Source: JBAZYV01 sp041658345 (lineage in GTDB: Bacteria; Patescibacteriota; Gracilibacteria; UBA1369; 2-02-FULL-48-14). From it: a DNA stretch of 64,000 bases. The position numbers and the translations under genes were made by a program. The stretch covers positions 1 through 64,000 of the forward strand of contig JBBAAK010000004.1 in NCBI GenBank assembly GCA_041658345.1, in the 5' to 3' direction. Below, in pieces: positions 44,330-53,760 of the stretch (the first letter of the stretch is position 1; each line of letters opens with the position of its first letter). The notes under the pieces were generated by a model. That model saw only the letters and a list, made by a program, of their open reading frames with translations. It ran no database searches and was not told the DNA's origin.

Positions 44330-45670
44330 ATGTTAAAAGCTCTTTCTCCACTCGATGGACGCTACTCGGAAAAAGTGAGCGAACTTGCTACCGTATTTTC
44401 CGAATCCGGCTTAATAAGAAGTAGAATTGCAATTGAAATTGAATGGCTAATTTACCTTTGCAATAGTTTAAAACTCGAGGGTACAGCTCGCCTTGCGGAG
44501 AAAGAAGTGGAAGCATTACGCAAAGTTTATACCGATTTCCAAGATGAATTTGCGGAAGAGGTAAAGGAGCTCGAAAAAACCACAAATCACGATGTTAAAG
44601 CGGTTGAATATTTCCTTCAAAAAGCACTCAAAATTTTGGATCGCCCCGATCTCGAATCCTTTATACATTTTGGATGCACATCTGAGGACATCAACAATTT
44701 GGCATATGCGCAAATGCTTAAAGCGGGTGTAAACGAAATATTACTAAAAAAATTGGAAGAACTTTTGGACACGATTAAAGGGCTAGCGGAAGCTTACAGA
44801 GCGATTCCAATGCTCGCCCACACACATGGCCAGCCTGCCTCTCCAACCACAGTTGGCAAGGAGCTTAAAAATGTTGGTGCAAGGCTTTTCCGCCAATACG
44901 AATCACTCAAAAGGGCTGAATTTTTAGGCAAAATGAATGGGGCAACAGGTAACTTTAACGCCCACATTGTGGCATATCCGGAGGTAGATTGGGCGCTAGC
45001 ATCCAAAACTTTCGTGGAAGACTTGGGTTTAACTTGGGAGCGCTATACAACCCAAATTGATCCACATGATTATATGGCGGAAATTTTTGATAATATCCGC
45101 AGAATCAACGTAATTTTGATTGATTTTTCTAGGGATGTTTGGACTTATATTTCGCTCGGCTATTTTAAACAAAAAGTTGTAAAAGGCGAGGTTGGTTCAT
45201 CAACGATGCCACACAAAGTGAACCCTATAGATTTTGAAAATGCAGAGGGGAATTTTGGACTTGCTAACGCTCTACTAAATCACTTTAGCGAAAAACTTCC
45301 AATCTCACGCATGCAACGCGACCTCACAGACAGCACGGTTGTTCGCAACATCGGCGTGGCGTTCGGCTACACTTTGCTAGCAGAAAAAAGCCTCATCAAA
45401 GGTCTAGGTAAATTAGAAATTAACGAAGCTCGTTTAAGCGAAGACCTAGATAAAAACTGGGCACTTCTTGCGGAACCAATCCAAACTGTTATGCGTAGAT
45501 ATGGCGTCCAAAACGCCTACGAGCAATTAAAAGAATTAACTCGCGGGACAGAAATGAATGCGGAGAAAATCAAAACTTTTGTGGAAGGATTGGATATCCC
45601 AAAAGAAGCAAAAGACCGCCTGCTAAAATTAAGTCCGGCAACATACATTGGCCTTGCTTCGAAACTATAA
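44330..45670 (+). CDS. purB: Adenylosuccinate lyase
   Basis: This 446-aa member of the fumarase/aspartase superfamily cleaves SAICAR and adenylosuccinate, releasing fumarate. Motifs include LDGRYSEKVSELATVFSE, HTHGQPASPTTVGKE and the signature GSSTMPHKVNPIDFENAEGN. The TSEDINN region is intact. It is translated right after purC. Together with purA it covers the aspartate-dependent steps of AMP synthesis; other pur genes are not in the window. Confidence 0.97.
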   Translation: MLKALSPLDGRYSEKVSELATVFSESGLIRSRIAIEIEWLIYLCNSLKLEGTARLAEKEVEALRKVYTDFQDEFAEEVKELEKTTNHDVKAVEYFLQKALKILDRPDLESFIHFGCTSEDINNLAYAQMLKAGVNEILLKKLEELLDTIKGLAEAYRAIPMLAHTHGQPASPTTVGKELKNVGARLFRQYESLKRAEFLGKMNGATGNFNAHIVAYPEVDWALASKTFVEDLGLTWERYTTQIDPHDYMAEIFDNIRRINVILIDFSRDVWTYISLGYFKQKVVKGEVGSSTMPHKVNPIDFENAEGNFGLANALLNHFSEKLPISRMQRDLTDSTVVRNIGVAFGYTLLAEKSLIKGLGKLEINEARLSEDLDKNWALLAEPIQTVMRRYGVQNAYEQLKELTRGTEMNAEKIKTFVEGLDIPKEAKDRLLKLSPATYIGLASKL

Positions 45671-45688
45671 AACTCAATCGAATTACTT

Positions 45689-46276
45689 ATGATTCTCTCC
45701 GACCGCGACATTAAAAAGCAAATCGAAGCGGGTAATATTGTTATAAGTTCGCCTGCAAACGACCATGCCAAAAATATACATGCATCAAGCATGGATTTAA
45801 GACTTGGAAAGTTTTTTAAAGTCTATTTGCAAAACACAGTACAAGTTCTAGACCCACTTAAAATGAAAACTTTTGAAGGGCTCACCGAACTCATCGAGAT
45901 TAAAAATCCATCAGAGCCTTTTATAGTTCATCCGGGCGATTTTGTTCTTGGTGTAACTATGGAAAAAGTTAAAATACCGGATAATATGGTGGCCCGAGTT
46001 GAAGGCCGTAGCTCACTCGGAAGGCTTGGAATAATAATTCATTCAACCGCGGGTTTTGTAGACGCAGGTTTTGAAGGCACAATCACGCTCGAAATCACAA
46101 ATATAAATCGCGTGCCGGTTGCTCTTTACCCGGGAATGCGCGTTTGCCAACTTGCTTTTGAAGAAATGACCAGCCCGGCAGAGGTTCCATACAATCTTAA
46201 AAAATCCTCAAAGTACCAAGGCCAAGAGTTGCCGGAAGAAAGTCGCCTAACTATTGATCCTGAATTTGATAACTAA
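45689..46276 (+). CDS. dcd: dCTP deaminase
   Basis: This 195-aa trimeric dUTPase-fold enzyme has the opening MILSDRDIKKQIEAGNIVI and SSMDLRLGKFFKV. The active-site stretch VEGRSSLGRLGIIIH has the catalytic Glu in its family position, and TAGFVDAGFEGTITLE follows. It provides dUTP (or dUMP if bifunctional, which sequence alone cannot settle) for dTMP synthesis. It sits between purB and PEP carboxylase with short gaps. Confidence 0.94.
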   Translation: MILSDRDIKKQIEAGNIVISSPANDHAKNIHASSMDLRLGKFFKVYLQNTVQVLDPLKMKTFEGLTELIEIKNPSEPFIVHPGDFVLGVTMEKVKIPDNMVARVEGRSSLGRLGIIIHSTAGFVDAGFEGTITLEITNINRVPVALYPGMRVCQLAFEEMTSPAEVPYNLKKSSKYQGQELPEESRLTIDPEFDN

Positions 46277-46294
46277 GCCGTAGCGTAGCAAAAT

Positions 46295-47830
46295 ATGTTC
46301 AACCCACAAACAAATCGAGTAGTCCCGGTCTTAATGGCAACACAGCATCCGGACAATGCCTGCACGCCTTTTTGGGCGGACCAGCCTTTTATAACAACAA
46401 ATAGGGAAGTTGAAGAAATCTACCAAAGCATTTTCACTTTGGGTTGCGATGAATATATGTGGGATTGGGAAGGTAAATTTGCGGATGAGGGAATGATTGA
46501 ACGATTACTCACGAATTTTTACGAACCATTTAAGCAAAAACAACTTGGTAAGGATAATTTTGTAACGCTAAGAATTCCAAATGTTTGGGAAGAAAAGACT
46601 TTTAAACTTGCCCGCGCTTACATGAGCGTACTTTCTGCAGGTGAATTTATGAAATCACTCGGACTCCACACACCACCGGTTTTTGAATTTATTTTGCCAA
46701 TGACAAAGAGTGCAGATCAACTTATGCATATAGCTACCACTTTTCAAAAAACAGCACGCTTTAATGAGCAGATTTTTTGTGAAGAAAGTAAAGAATGCCA
46801 AGTTTTCGGGCAAGGCTACGTTCACATGATTCCACTTTTTGAAAGCGTGGAAGACTTAGCCGGTTGCGCAAAAATAATTGCTGATTTTATGGATGCGCAC
46901 AAAACCCATTACGGATTTTTGCCAAACCACATGCGAGTTTTTATTGCTCGTTCAGACCCAGCCCTTAATGCGGGTTTTGTGCCGGCAGTTCTTGCCTCAA
47001 GACTAGCCTTGAGAGAAATCAACCGCACCTCAGAGCAGTATGGAGTGCCAATGTATCCAATAATAGGTAGCGGTTCACTACCATTCCGTGGAGGCATAAA
47101 TCCCGAAAACATAGAAAGAGTTTTGCCACAATATGCAGGAATAAGCACAGTAACAATTCAATCTGCATTCCGCTACGATTACCCAATTGAAGAGGTAAAA
47201 AACGCGCTTAGATTCATCAAAGAAAATATCAAAAAACCGGCCCCAAATTTTGATGATGCAACTTTTGCAAAACTAAAAGAGCTAATCGAAATCTTTAAAA
47301 AATACTACACAGGCACTCTTAGTAAGTTTGCGCCTCGCATTAATCAAATGGCAAAATTTGTTCCAGCCCGCCGTGAGCGCGTTCAACATATAGGGCTTTT
47401 TGGTTATAATCGCGAAGTTGGCGAATTAAAACTTCCACGGGCAATTCAATTTACCGGCGCATGCTATTCTCTTGGTATCCCACCGGAATTTATTGGCACC
47501 GGCCGGGCTTTAAAAGAAGCAAAAGAGAGTGGATTACTAGACCTTTTAAAAGAACATTTTTTCACTTTGGAATGGGAACTTAAACACGCTGGCAAATTTT
47601 TGAACAAAGAGAATCTGGAACATTTTGCTAAAACCGAAGACTGGGCAAAAGAACTAAAGGAAGACATCCGCCTTTGCGAAGAAATTTTGGGAATAGAGCT
47701 CGGCCCACAAAAAGATAACCACTTTTTGCATCGCAATTTAACGTCAAACATAGTTTACAAAGAAGCCCTAAATATGGATTTCACAAAAGACCTAATAGAA
47801 GCAGGTGAAATGAGAAAGAGCTTGGGATAA
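46295..47830 (+). CDS. ppcA: Archaeal-type phosphoenolpyruvate carboxylase
   Basis: This 511-aa protein is about half the size of the common bacterial enzyme. It carries the signature of the archaeal-type family: MATQHPDNACTPFW, LGCDEYMWDWEGKFADEG, and the later GSGSLPFRGGINPENIE. The enzyme makes oxaloacetate from PEP and bicarbonate. The convergent neighbour is an aspartate/alanine-type aminotransferase, and purC/purB are upstream, suggesting a route to aspartate for purine synthesis (inference). The archaeal type is uncommon in bacteria. Confidence 0.93.
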   Translation: MFNPQTNRVVPVLMATQHPDNACTPFWADQPFITTNREVEEIYQSIFTLGCDEYMWDWEGKFADEGMIERLLTNFYEPFKQKQLGKDNFVTLRIPNVWEEKTFKLARAYMSVLSAGEFMKSLGLHTPPVFEFILPMTKSADQLMHIATTFQKTARFNEQIFCEESKECQVFGQGYVHMIPLFESVEDLAGCAKIIADFMDAHKTHYGFLPNHMRVFIARSDPALNAGFVPAVLASRLALREINRTSEQYGVPMYPIIGSGSLPFRGGINPENIERVLPQYAGISTVTIQSAFRYDYPIEEVKNALRFIKENIKKPAPNFDDATFAKLKELIEIFKKYYTGTLSKFAPRINQMAKFVPARRERVQHIGLFGYNREVGELKLPRAIQFTGACYSLGIPPEFIGTGRALKEAKESGLLDLLKEHFFTLEWELKHAGKFLNKENLEHFAKTEDWAKELKEDIRLCEEILGIELGPQKDNHFLHRNLTSNIVYKEALNMDFTKDLIEAGEMRKSLG

Positions 47831-47842
47831 AATTATCCAAAT

Positions 47843-49165
47843 CTAACTCGCCAAATACTGTGCAATTGCTTTTGCTAGCGTTTCGTAAACCATTTCAAGT
47901 TTAGCAGGATCGCGAGTTAAAGTTGTAACGCGGAATCCATAGTATGGACTAAAGAAACCGGTAGCAGGTACAACGCAAATCCCGGTAGACGCAATGAGGT
48001 AGTAAACAAATCTTTTATCAAGCGCCATTGCAGGATCACTAACTTTTTGCTCAACTAATTTGCGAACCGCTTCATTTGCAATCGGCAAAGTTTGCGTTGG
48101 CTTAAGCATACCTTCTTCAAAAATCGGCATCATGTAAAAAGCTCCGTTTGTTCTGTTAACTTTAAGCCCCGGTATCGCATTTAGCTTTTCTGTAATTACC
48201 TGGCTGTTGTGCGCGAGTAGTTCGTTATTTTGATTAAGCCATCCTTCAAATTCGCCATGGTCATAAATCGCAGGCAAAACAGCCTGTGGCAAAGCGCCGG
48301 CACAAACTTCAAGAAGTACACGTTTTCTAACAGCATCACAAAGTGCTTTATAATCGCTATCTAAGTGCGTGTTATGGAATTCAAGCCATCCACATCTACC
48401 TCCAGGCCAAGGCACGTCTTTAGAAAGTCCACGCATTACAATAAGCGGTACACGATTTTTTGCGATTTCACTTATTTGCGCAAACTCATAACCATTATAA
48501 ATCATCCTAAAATAAATCTCGTCAGAAATAATCATTAGTTTATATTCCTCCGCAATTTTTACCAAATTTTCAACAGTTTCCTTGCTGTAAACAGCCCCGG
48601 TTGGATTGTTTGGATTTATCATAAGCAGGCCGGCAATCTCTGGATGAGCATCAAGCTGAGCGCGCAAATCATCTAAATCCGGCTCCCAATTTTTTGTAGG
48701 ATCAAGTTTGTAAGTTAGTGGAGCCTGCCTGCTACAAAAAGATTCCATAGACCCATGCGTAGGGTAGGAAGGGCTTGGCTCAATAATACGAGCACCGTCT
48801 CCAATCATTTGGTATAAGATTGAAATCCCAGCGCCAAGTCCATTTGTTACAAGAATGTCTTCGTAATCAAGCTCTACAGTTGGGCAAAAACGCTTAGCAT
48901 AACTCACAATCCATTTGCGAGTATCAATATTCCCGCGTGAGTGAGTGTAGCCAAAACATTTATCACCAGGTTTATCGATTTCCGCTTTTAAAATTTCTTT
49001 CATAAATGGAGGAACCGGCCAACCTTTTGCAATCGGATCTCCAATATTTTCATTCTCGATTTTTAGGACCGGATCAAGCGCAGAAACCTCTGCCACAAAA
49101 TCCACTATTTCCCTAATTTCATACTTAAGAAGATGTGCATATGGATGGGCAAGCGCGTGTCTCAT
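47843..49165 (-). CDS. PLP-dependent class I/II aminotransferase
   Basis: This 440-aa fold-type I aminotransferase has EPSPSYPTHGSMESFCSRQA, the NPNNPTGAVYS motif, DEIYFRMIYNGYEF, the PLP-lysine motif RGLSKDVPWPGGRCGW and a C-terminal FRVTTL with the substrate-carboxylate Arg. It most resembles alanine/aspartate aminotransferases, but the substrate cannot be fixed from sequence. Its position beside PEP carboxylase supports oxaloacetate/aspartate. It is convergent with that gene with a 12-base gap. Confidence 0.92.
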   Translation of the reverse strand: MRHALAHPYAHLLKYEIREIVDFVAEVSALDPVLKIENENIGDPIAKGWPVPPFMKEILKAEIDKPGDKCFGYTHSRGNIDTRKWIVSYAKRFCPTVELDYEDILVTNGLGAGISILYQMIGDGARIIEPSPSYPTHGSMESFCSRQAPLTYKLDPTKNWEPDLDDLRAQLDAHPEIAGLLMINPNNPTGAVYSKETVENLVKIAEEYKLMIISDEIYFRMIYNGYEFAQISEIAKNRVPLIVMRGLSKDVPWPGGRCGWLEFHNTHLDSDYKALCDAVRKRVLLEVCAGALPQAVLPAIYDHGEFEGWLNQNNELLAHNSQVITEKLNAIPGLKVNRTNGAFYMMPIFEEGMLKPTQTLPIANEAVRKLVEQKVSDPAMALDKRFVYYLIASTGICVVPATGFFSPYYGFRVTTLTRDPAKLEMVYETLAKAIAQYLAS

Positions 49166-49242
49166 ATTGAAAATAATTAAATGTTTTAGTGGCGTCAGGC
49201 TAACATAACTTGGACAGTGGAGGAAAGGAAAAAGTTGAACTC

Positions 49243-49271
49243 TTTACTAGATTACGATTAAGGAGTAAAAT
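49243..49271 (+). promoter_or_regulatory. Possible promoter of the 49300 gene
   Basis: TTTACT (49243-49248), 17 bp, TAAAAT (49266-49271), followed by the GTG start at 49300, a leader of about 22 bases. Confidence 0.4.
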
Positions 49272-49299
49272 ACTATTCATTTTTTAAAAATCCTAATAC

Positions 49300-49554
49300 G
49301 TGTCAACAGTAGAAGACTTCACGGCTTCAGCAGATGAATTAGCGGATAGCCTGGACATAGATGGAGTGAGAGAACTGTTTCGAACGGCAATCCAGTTGGT
49401 CTACGAACGCAAAGTTACGACAAGCTTTGCTCCTTTTATAATAGTGGAAGAAGGGAATCTAAGAGCTCGCCTAGATGTTATCCTAAAAACAATCGTAGAT
49501 TTTCGCCTTGGAGCATTAGATGCGGACGAAGCAAAGATAATATTGGGACTCTAA
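49300..49554 (+). CDS. Hypothetical small protein, 84 aa
   Basis: This is a small helical, acidic protein that begins with GTG (VSTVEDFTASADELAD). A helix-rich middle (VRELFRTAIQLVYERKVTT) and the end AKIILGL are visible. There is no signal, membrane segment or recognised domain. It lies 99 bases before the dinD start. A gene is supported by composition and a plausible promoter only. Confidence 0.45.
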   Translation: MSTVEDFTASADELADSLDIDGVRELFRTAIQLVYERKVTTSFAPFIIVEEGNLRARLDVILKTIVDFRLGALDADEAKIILGL

Positions 49555-49565
49555 ACCGGAACTCT

Positions 49566-49607
49566 TTGTCATCAGCCACTGACAACAGTAAGTGCTGGTG
49601 ATTAACT
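49566..49607 (+). promoter_or_regulatory. dinD promoter with overlapping palindrome
   Basis: CTGACA (49579-49584), 17 bp, TTAACT (49602-49607). An inverted repeat TTGTCA (49566-49571) and TGACAA (49580-49585) overlaps the -35 box, as an operator would. It does not match the E. coli or B. subtilis LexA boxes. Confidence 0.4.
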
Positions 49608-49653
49608 ACATACCTTGTTAAAATCAAACAACTTTAACGAACAAATTCAGCCT

Positions 49654-50373
49654 ATGGAAAACATATTTGAACAGATTAAAAAGATCAACGAATACGGCTC
49701 TGAATATTGGAGTGCGAGAGATCTTTACAAAATACTTGGCTACACAGAATACGGGAAATTTACTCCCGCAATTGAAAGAGCAAAAAAAGCTTGCCAAAAT
49801 AGCACGCAGGTAGTTGAGTCGCACTTCGCTCACGTGAGCGAACCCCAAAAATCTCACAACCAATATGGAGAAACTCAAGGGCAAATGATTGAGGATTACT
49901 CTCTTTCTCGTTACGCCTGTTACTTAATCGCTCAAAACGGCGACCCAAGAAAAGAAGAGATAGCACTCGCACAAACATATTTTGCACTTCAAACCAGAAA
50001 ACAAGAAATCCATGAACTGCTCATGGAGGATAGTAAACGTGTAATGCTTAGAGGCGAGATGAAAGAACAAAATAAAAATCTTGCCAAAGTGGCAAAAGAA
50101 TCAGGTGTAATCAACTACGCCAATTTTCAAGATTATGGCTATATGGGATTGTACGCAGGCATGAGACAAAAAGACATTAAGACCAAAAAGAAACTCAAAA
50201 AAGACGCCTCAATCCTTGACCACATGTGTAGCGAAGAGCTTGCTGCCAACCTTTTCCGTGCCACACAAACTCAAGCAAAATTAAAACGCGAGAACATACA
50301 GGGCGAAGCTAAAGCCAACCAAACTCACTATTCAGTCGGTAAAAAAATCCGCCAAAAACAATCGTACTTTTAG
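49654..50373 (+). CDS. dinD: DinD-like DNA-damage-inducible protein, C-terminally truncated
   Basis: This 239-aa protein has the BRO-N-like opening YGSEYWSARDLYKILGYTEY and the DinD body (DYSLSRYACYLIAQNGDPRK, GYMGLYAGM, SEELAANLFRATQTQAKLKR, then THYSVGKKIRQ). E. coli DinD inhibits RecA-mediated strand exchange. Family members I know continue about 30 residues past the VGKK motif; here the frame ends in QKQSYF. The DNA immediately changes to the 3' part of an asparaginase gene, so the end is probably lost. ATG 49654 is used rather than the upstream TTG at 49615. It is likely acquired by transfer. Confidence 0.85.
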   Translation: MENIFEQIKKINEYGSEYWSARDLYKILGYTEYGKFTPAIERAKKACQNSTQVVESHFAHVSEPQKSHNQYGETQGQMIEDYSLSRYACYLIAQNGDPRKEEIALAQTYFALQTRKQEIHELLMEDSKRVMLRGEMKEQNKNLAKVAKESGVINYANFQDYGYMGLYAGMRQKDIKTKKKLKKDASILDHMCSEELAANLFRATQTQAKLKRENIQGEAKANQTHYSVGKKIRQKQSYF

Positions 50374-50549
50374 GAGCAATGGTGCCTGCAAATCAAGACA
50401 ATTCAGATGCATTGTTCAATTTGGGATCAGCTTTTAGTGCTGTCCAACTTCTAAAGCACGGAGTTTACATCCTTATGAATGGCCAAATTTTCACATGGGA
50501 CAATGTTACAAAAAATCTAGATAAAGGAGTTTTTGTAACGGAGGTATGA
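50355..50549 (+). pseudogene. Asparaginase remnant (C-terminal part)
   Basis: In a frame different from dinD, from about 50355 to the TGA at 50547-50549, the DNA encodes KTIVLLGAMVPANQDNSD, LFNLGSAFSAVQLL, GVYILMNGQIF and TWDNVTKNLDKGVF. This matches the last 60 or so residues of short, single-domain L-asparaginase-like proteins (type TIVLTGAM...SDALFNLG...GVYIAMNG). The 5' part, with the catalytic Thr motifs, is missing and dinD sits there instead. An ATG at 50379 could express 56 residues, but no active site would remain. Confidence 0.85.
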
Positions 50550-50637
50550 AGCAATATACTCCCCAATCTCCTCTTGCCTCACGCACTCCTAATTGAGTAG
50601 TATTCATAAGTCGATTTTTCACACAATCATAAAGCTT

Positions 50638-53600
50638 ATGTTTAGACCAATAGATCCAAAAACGCATCTGCCCGAGATGGAGCATAAACATCTTGAATAT
50701 TGGAAACGCAAAGATATTTTTACTCGATCGGTAGAGCAAAGAAAAGGCAAAGCAAAATTCGTGTTTTTTGATGGGCCTCCATTTGCAAACGGGCTTCCAC
50801 ATTACGGACACATAATGGCAAACGCGCTTAAGGATGCCGTAACTCGCTATGCAACAATGCGCGGATTCTACGTGCCACGCACCAACGGATGGGATTGCCA
50901 CGGCTTGCCGGTTGAGTACGAAATAGAAAAAGAACTCGGCCTAAACGGACGCAAAGACATCGTGGATATGGGCGTTGAAGCTTTTAACACAAAATGCCGT
51001 GAAAGCGTTTTTAGGTACACCACTCAATGGAAAGAACTTTTAACGCGCATAGGTAGGTGGGTTGATGTTAATGATTCATATGCAACACTCGATGCAACTT
51101 ATATGGAATCAATCTGGTGGGTCTTTGATCAAATTTGGAAAAAGAAAATGGTTTACCAAGGATTCAAGGCAATGCACATCTGCCCACGTTGCGTAACTCC
51201 GCTTTCTAATTTTGAAGTTTCACTTGGTTATAAAGACGTCACAGACCTTTCTGTTACAGCAAAATTCCGCTCAAAAAAAGACCCGAACTTGTACTTTTTG
51301 GCCTGGACAACTACTCCATGGACGCTACCTGGCAACACAGCGCTTGCAGTAAACCCAAACATAAATTACGTAAAGGCTTCAAAAGATGGCGTAACTTACA
51401 TTCTAGCTGAAGCATTGCTTGAAAAGGTTATGGGTCTGGATGGCGTTACAATTGAAGAGACAGTAAAAGGCTCTGCGCTAGTTGGCGAGGCTTACGAACC
51501 TCTTTTTGATTATTATGCAAATTCAGACTTGGAAGGAATCGAAAAAGCTTGGCACGTTATTTCTGCAGATTTCGTTACTGTGGAAGATGGAACAGGAATT
51601 GTGCATGTTGCAGGAGGTTACGGAGAAGATGATTTGCTTGCCGTACTTGAACACAAAATGCCAATCATCCAACACGTGGATATGGCAGGCAACTTTAATC
51701 CGGAAGTTACTGACTTTGCAGGTAAATTTGTTAAAGGGCAGGACGGTAACGTAGCCGAATTTTTGCACCAAAAAGGCCTGCTATTTAAAAAAGAAAATTT
51801 CCGCCACAGCTACCCTCATTGCTGGAGATGCGATACGCCACTACTCAATTACGCAACAAAAGCTTGGTTTATTCGTGTGACTGACATTAAAGATCGCCTG
51901 ATTGAAAATAATAAAAAAATCCACTGGCAACCTCCTCACATAAAAGAAGGACGTTTTGGCAAATGGCTCGAATCTGTGCGTGATTGGAATATCTCTCGCA
52001 ATCGTTTTTGGGGATGCCCAATCCCGGTTTGGGAATGCACTTCTTGCAATGAACAGCATTGTATCGGCTCAGTTGAAGAATTAAAAGATTTAGCAGGCCA
52101 CCTGCCAATGCGTGACGGTGAGCTCGATTTGCACAAACCATACATCGACGAAATAACCTGGCCTTGCAAGAAATGTAGTGGCAAAATGCAAAGAATTCCG
52201 GAGGTTTTGGATTGCTGGTTTGAATCTGGAGCAATGCCTTACGCACAACTACATTATCCTTTTGAAAACAAAGAGGAATTCGAAAAAAACTTTCCAGCGC
52301 ACTTTATTGCAGAAGGCCTCGACCAAACCCGCGGATGGTTTTACACACTTCACGTTCTTGCAACGATTTTGTTCGATGAGCCTGCATTCAAAAATGTGAT
52401 CGTTAACGGAATTTTGCTTGCAGCAGATGGCGAAAAACTTAGCAAACGCAAAAAGAATTATCCAGATCCAAGCCTGCTTTTTGAAGAGAAGGGCGTGGAC
52501 ACAACTCGCATGTTTCTTTACGCCTCAACAGCTCCGCTCGCGGAGGATGTACGCTTTTCTGAACAGCACGTTGATGATTTGCTTAAAAAATTCACATTAA
52601 CTCTTTGGAACACATATAGCTTTTTTGTAACATACGCAAACATTGACGGATTTTCGCCAAGCGAAAATCCTGCCACTCCCAGCCATAAATTGGATCAATG
52701 GATGCTCTCACGATTAAACCATTTGATAGAAGAGGTTACGGAAAGTATGGAAGACTACAATCTCACAAAAGCAACCCGTCCAATCTTAGATTTTGTGGAT
52801 GATTTATCTAACTGGTACATTCGCCGTTCACGCAGACGTTTCTGGAAGTCCGAAAATGACAGTGATAAAAACGAGGCGTACCAAACTTTGCACACGGTTC
52901 TGGTAACTCTCGCAAAATTGCTTGCACCTTTCATGCCATTTATCTCAGACGAAATTTATCGTAATTTAACAAGCGAGGAATCTGTACATTTAACCAACTG
53001 GCCAAAAGCAAATAAAGACCTTATCGATGAGGCCTTGAATCAAGAGATAGCATTAGCTCGCACTATTGTAAATTTAGGCCATGCAATTCGTGGTAAAAAG
53101 AAACTTCGCGTACGCCAACCGCTTGCTAAGGCAACAATTGGTTTACCAAAATCAATCGATTCAAAAATCCTACTACTACAAAAAGACGTAATTTTAGAAG
53201 AACTCAATGTTAAAGAACTCGAATTTCTGGAAGATAGTGGAGAGATTGCGGAGACTGTTGCAATGCCAAACTCAAAACTTCTCGGTCCAAAATATGGTAA
53301 AGATGTACAAACAATAATAGTTGAGGCAAAAGCTGGTAAATTTGAATCTTTGGAAGACGGACGCATAAAAGTCGCAGGCTTCATTTTAGAACCGGAGGAA
53401 GTGGAAATAGCTTACCGTGGGCGGGAAGGCTTTGATGTGGAATCCATAAACGGAATAGTTGTCGCCTTAAACACAGAAGTAACAGATGAGCTTTATAAAG
53501 AAGGCTTAATGCGCGAACTAATCAGACTTATCCAAGACATGCGCAAAGAAGCCAACTATCAAGTTAGCGATAGGATCATCGTGCTAGCAAAAGCAGAGGG

Positions 53601-53760
53601 TAAACTATCAGAGGCTCTGCAAATCTTTGCAGACACAATAAAGGCAGAAACTTTGGCGGAAGAAATCCGTGAAAGTGGAGATTTGGAGTGGGATCTTAAA
53701 AAAGACACGGAAATCGATGGTTTTAATGTCACAATAGCACTTAAAAAACACGCTAAATGA
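50638..53760 (+). CDS. ileS: Isoleucyl-tRNA synthetase, type 2
   Basis: This 1,040-aa class Ia enzyme has the HIGH-type motif GPPFANGLPHYGHIMANALKD, WDCHGLPVEYEIEKELG, a CP1 editing domain (WTTTPWTLPGN), KMSKS as LSKRKKNYPDP and a C-terminal anticodon-binding domain. Signature sequences and length place it with the IleRS2 group (eukaryote-like). Known bacterial IleRS2 enzymes resist mupirocin. ATG 50638 (MFRPIDPKTH) is chosen over an upstream TTG. Its TGA overlaps the next ATG (ATGA). Confidence 0.95.
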   Translation: MFRPIDPKTHLPEMEHKHLEYWKRKDIFTRSVEQRKGKAKFVFFDGPPFANGLPHYGHIMANALKDAVTRYATMRGFYVPRTNGWDCHGLPVEYEIEKELGLNGRKDIVDMGVEAFNTKCRESVFRYTTQWKELLTRIGRWVDVNDSYATLDATYMESIWWVFDQIWKKKMVYQGFKAMHICPRCVTPLSNFEVSLGYKDVTDLSVTAKFRSKKDPNLYFLAWTTTPWTLPGNTALAVNPNINYVKASKDGVTYILAEALLEKVMGLDGVTIEETVKGSALVGEAYEPLFDYYANSDLEGIEKAWHVISADFVTVEDGTGIVHVAGGYGEDDLLAVLEHKMPIIQHVDMAGNFNPEVTDFAGKFVKGQDGNVAEFLHQKGLLFKKENFRHSYPHCWRCDTPLLNYATKAWFIRVTDIKDRLIENNKKIHWQPPHIKEGRFGKWLESVRDWNISRNRFWGCPIPVWECTSCNEQHCIGSVEELKDLAGHLPMRDGELDLHKPYIDEITWPCKKCSGKMQRIPEVLDCWFESGAMPYAQLHYPFENKEEFEKNFPAHFIAEGLDQTRGWFYTLHVLATILFDEPAFKNVIVNGILLAADGEKLSKRKKNYPDPSLLFEEKGVDTTRMFLYASTAPLAEDVRFSEQHVDDLLKKFTLTLWNTYSFFVTYANIDGFSPSENPATPSHKLDQWMLSRLNHLIEEVTESMEDYNLTKATRPILDFVDDLSNWYIRRSRRRFWKSENDSDKNEAYQTLHTVLVTLAKLLAPFMPFISDEIYRNLTSEESVHLTNWPKANKDLIDEALNQEIALARTIVNLGHAIRGKKKLRVRQPLAKATIGLPKSIDSKILLLQKDVILEELNVKELEFLEDSGEIAETVAMPNSKLLGPKYGKDVQTIIVEAKAGKFESLEDGRIKVAGFILEPEEVEIAYRGREGFDVESINGIVVALNTEVTDELYKEGLMRELIRLIQDMRKEANYQVSDRIIVLAKAEGKLSEALQIFADTIKAETLAEEIRESGDLEWDLKKDTEIDGFNVTIALKKHAK

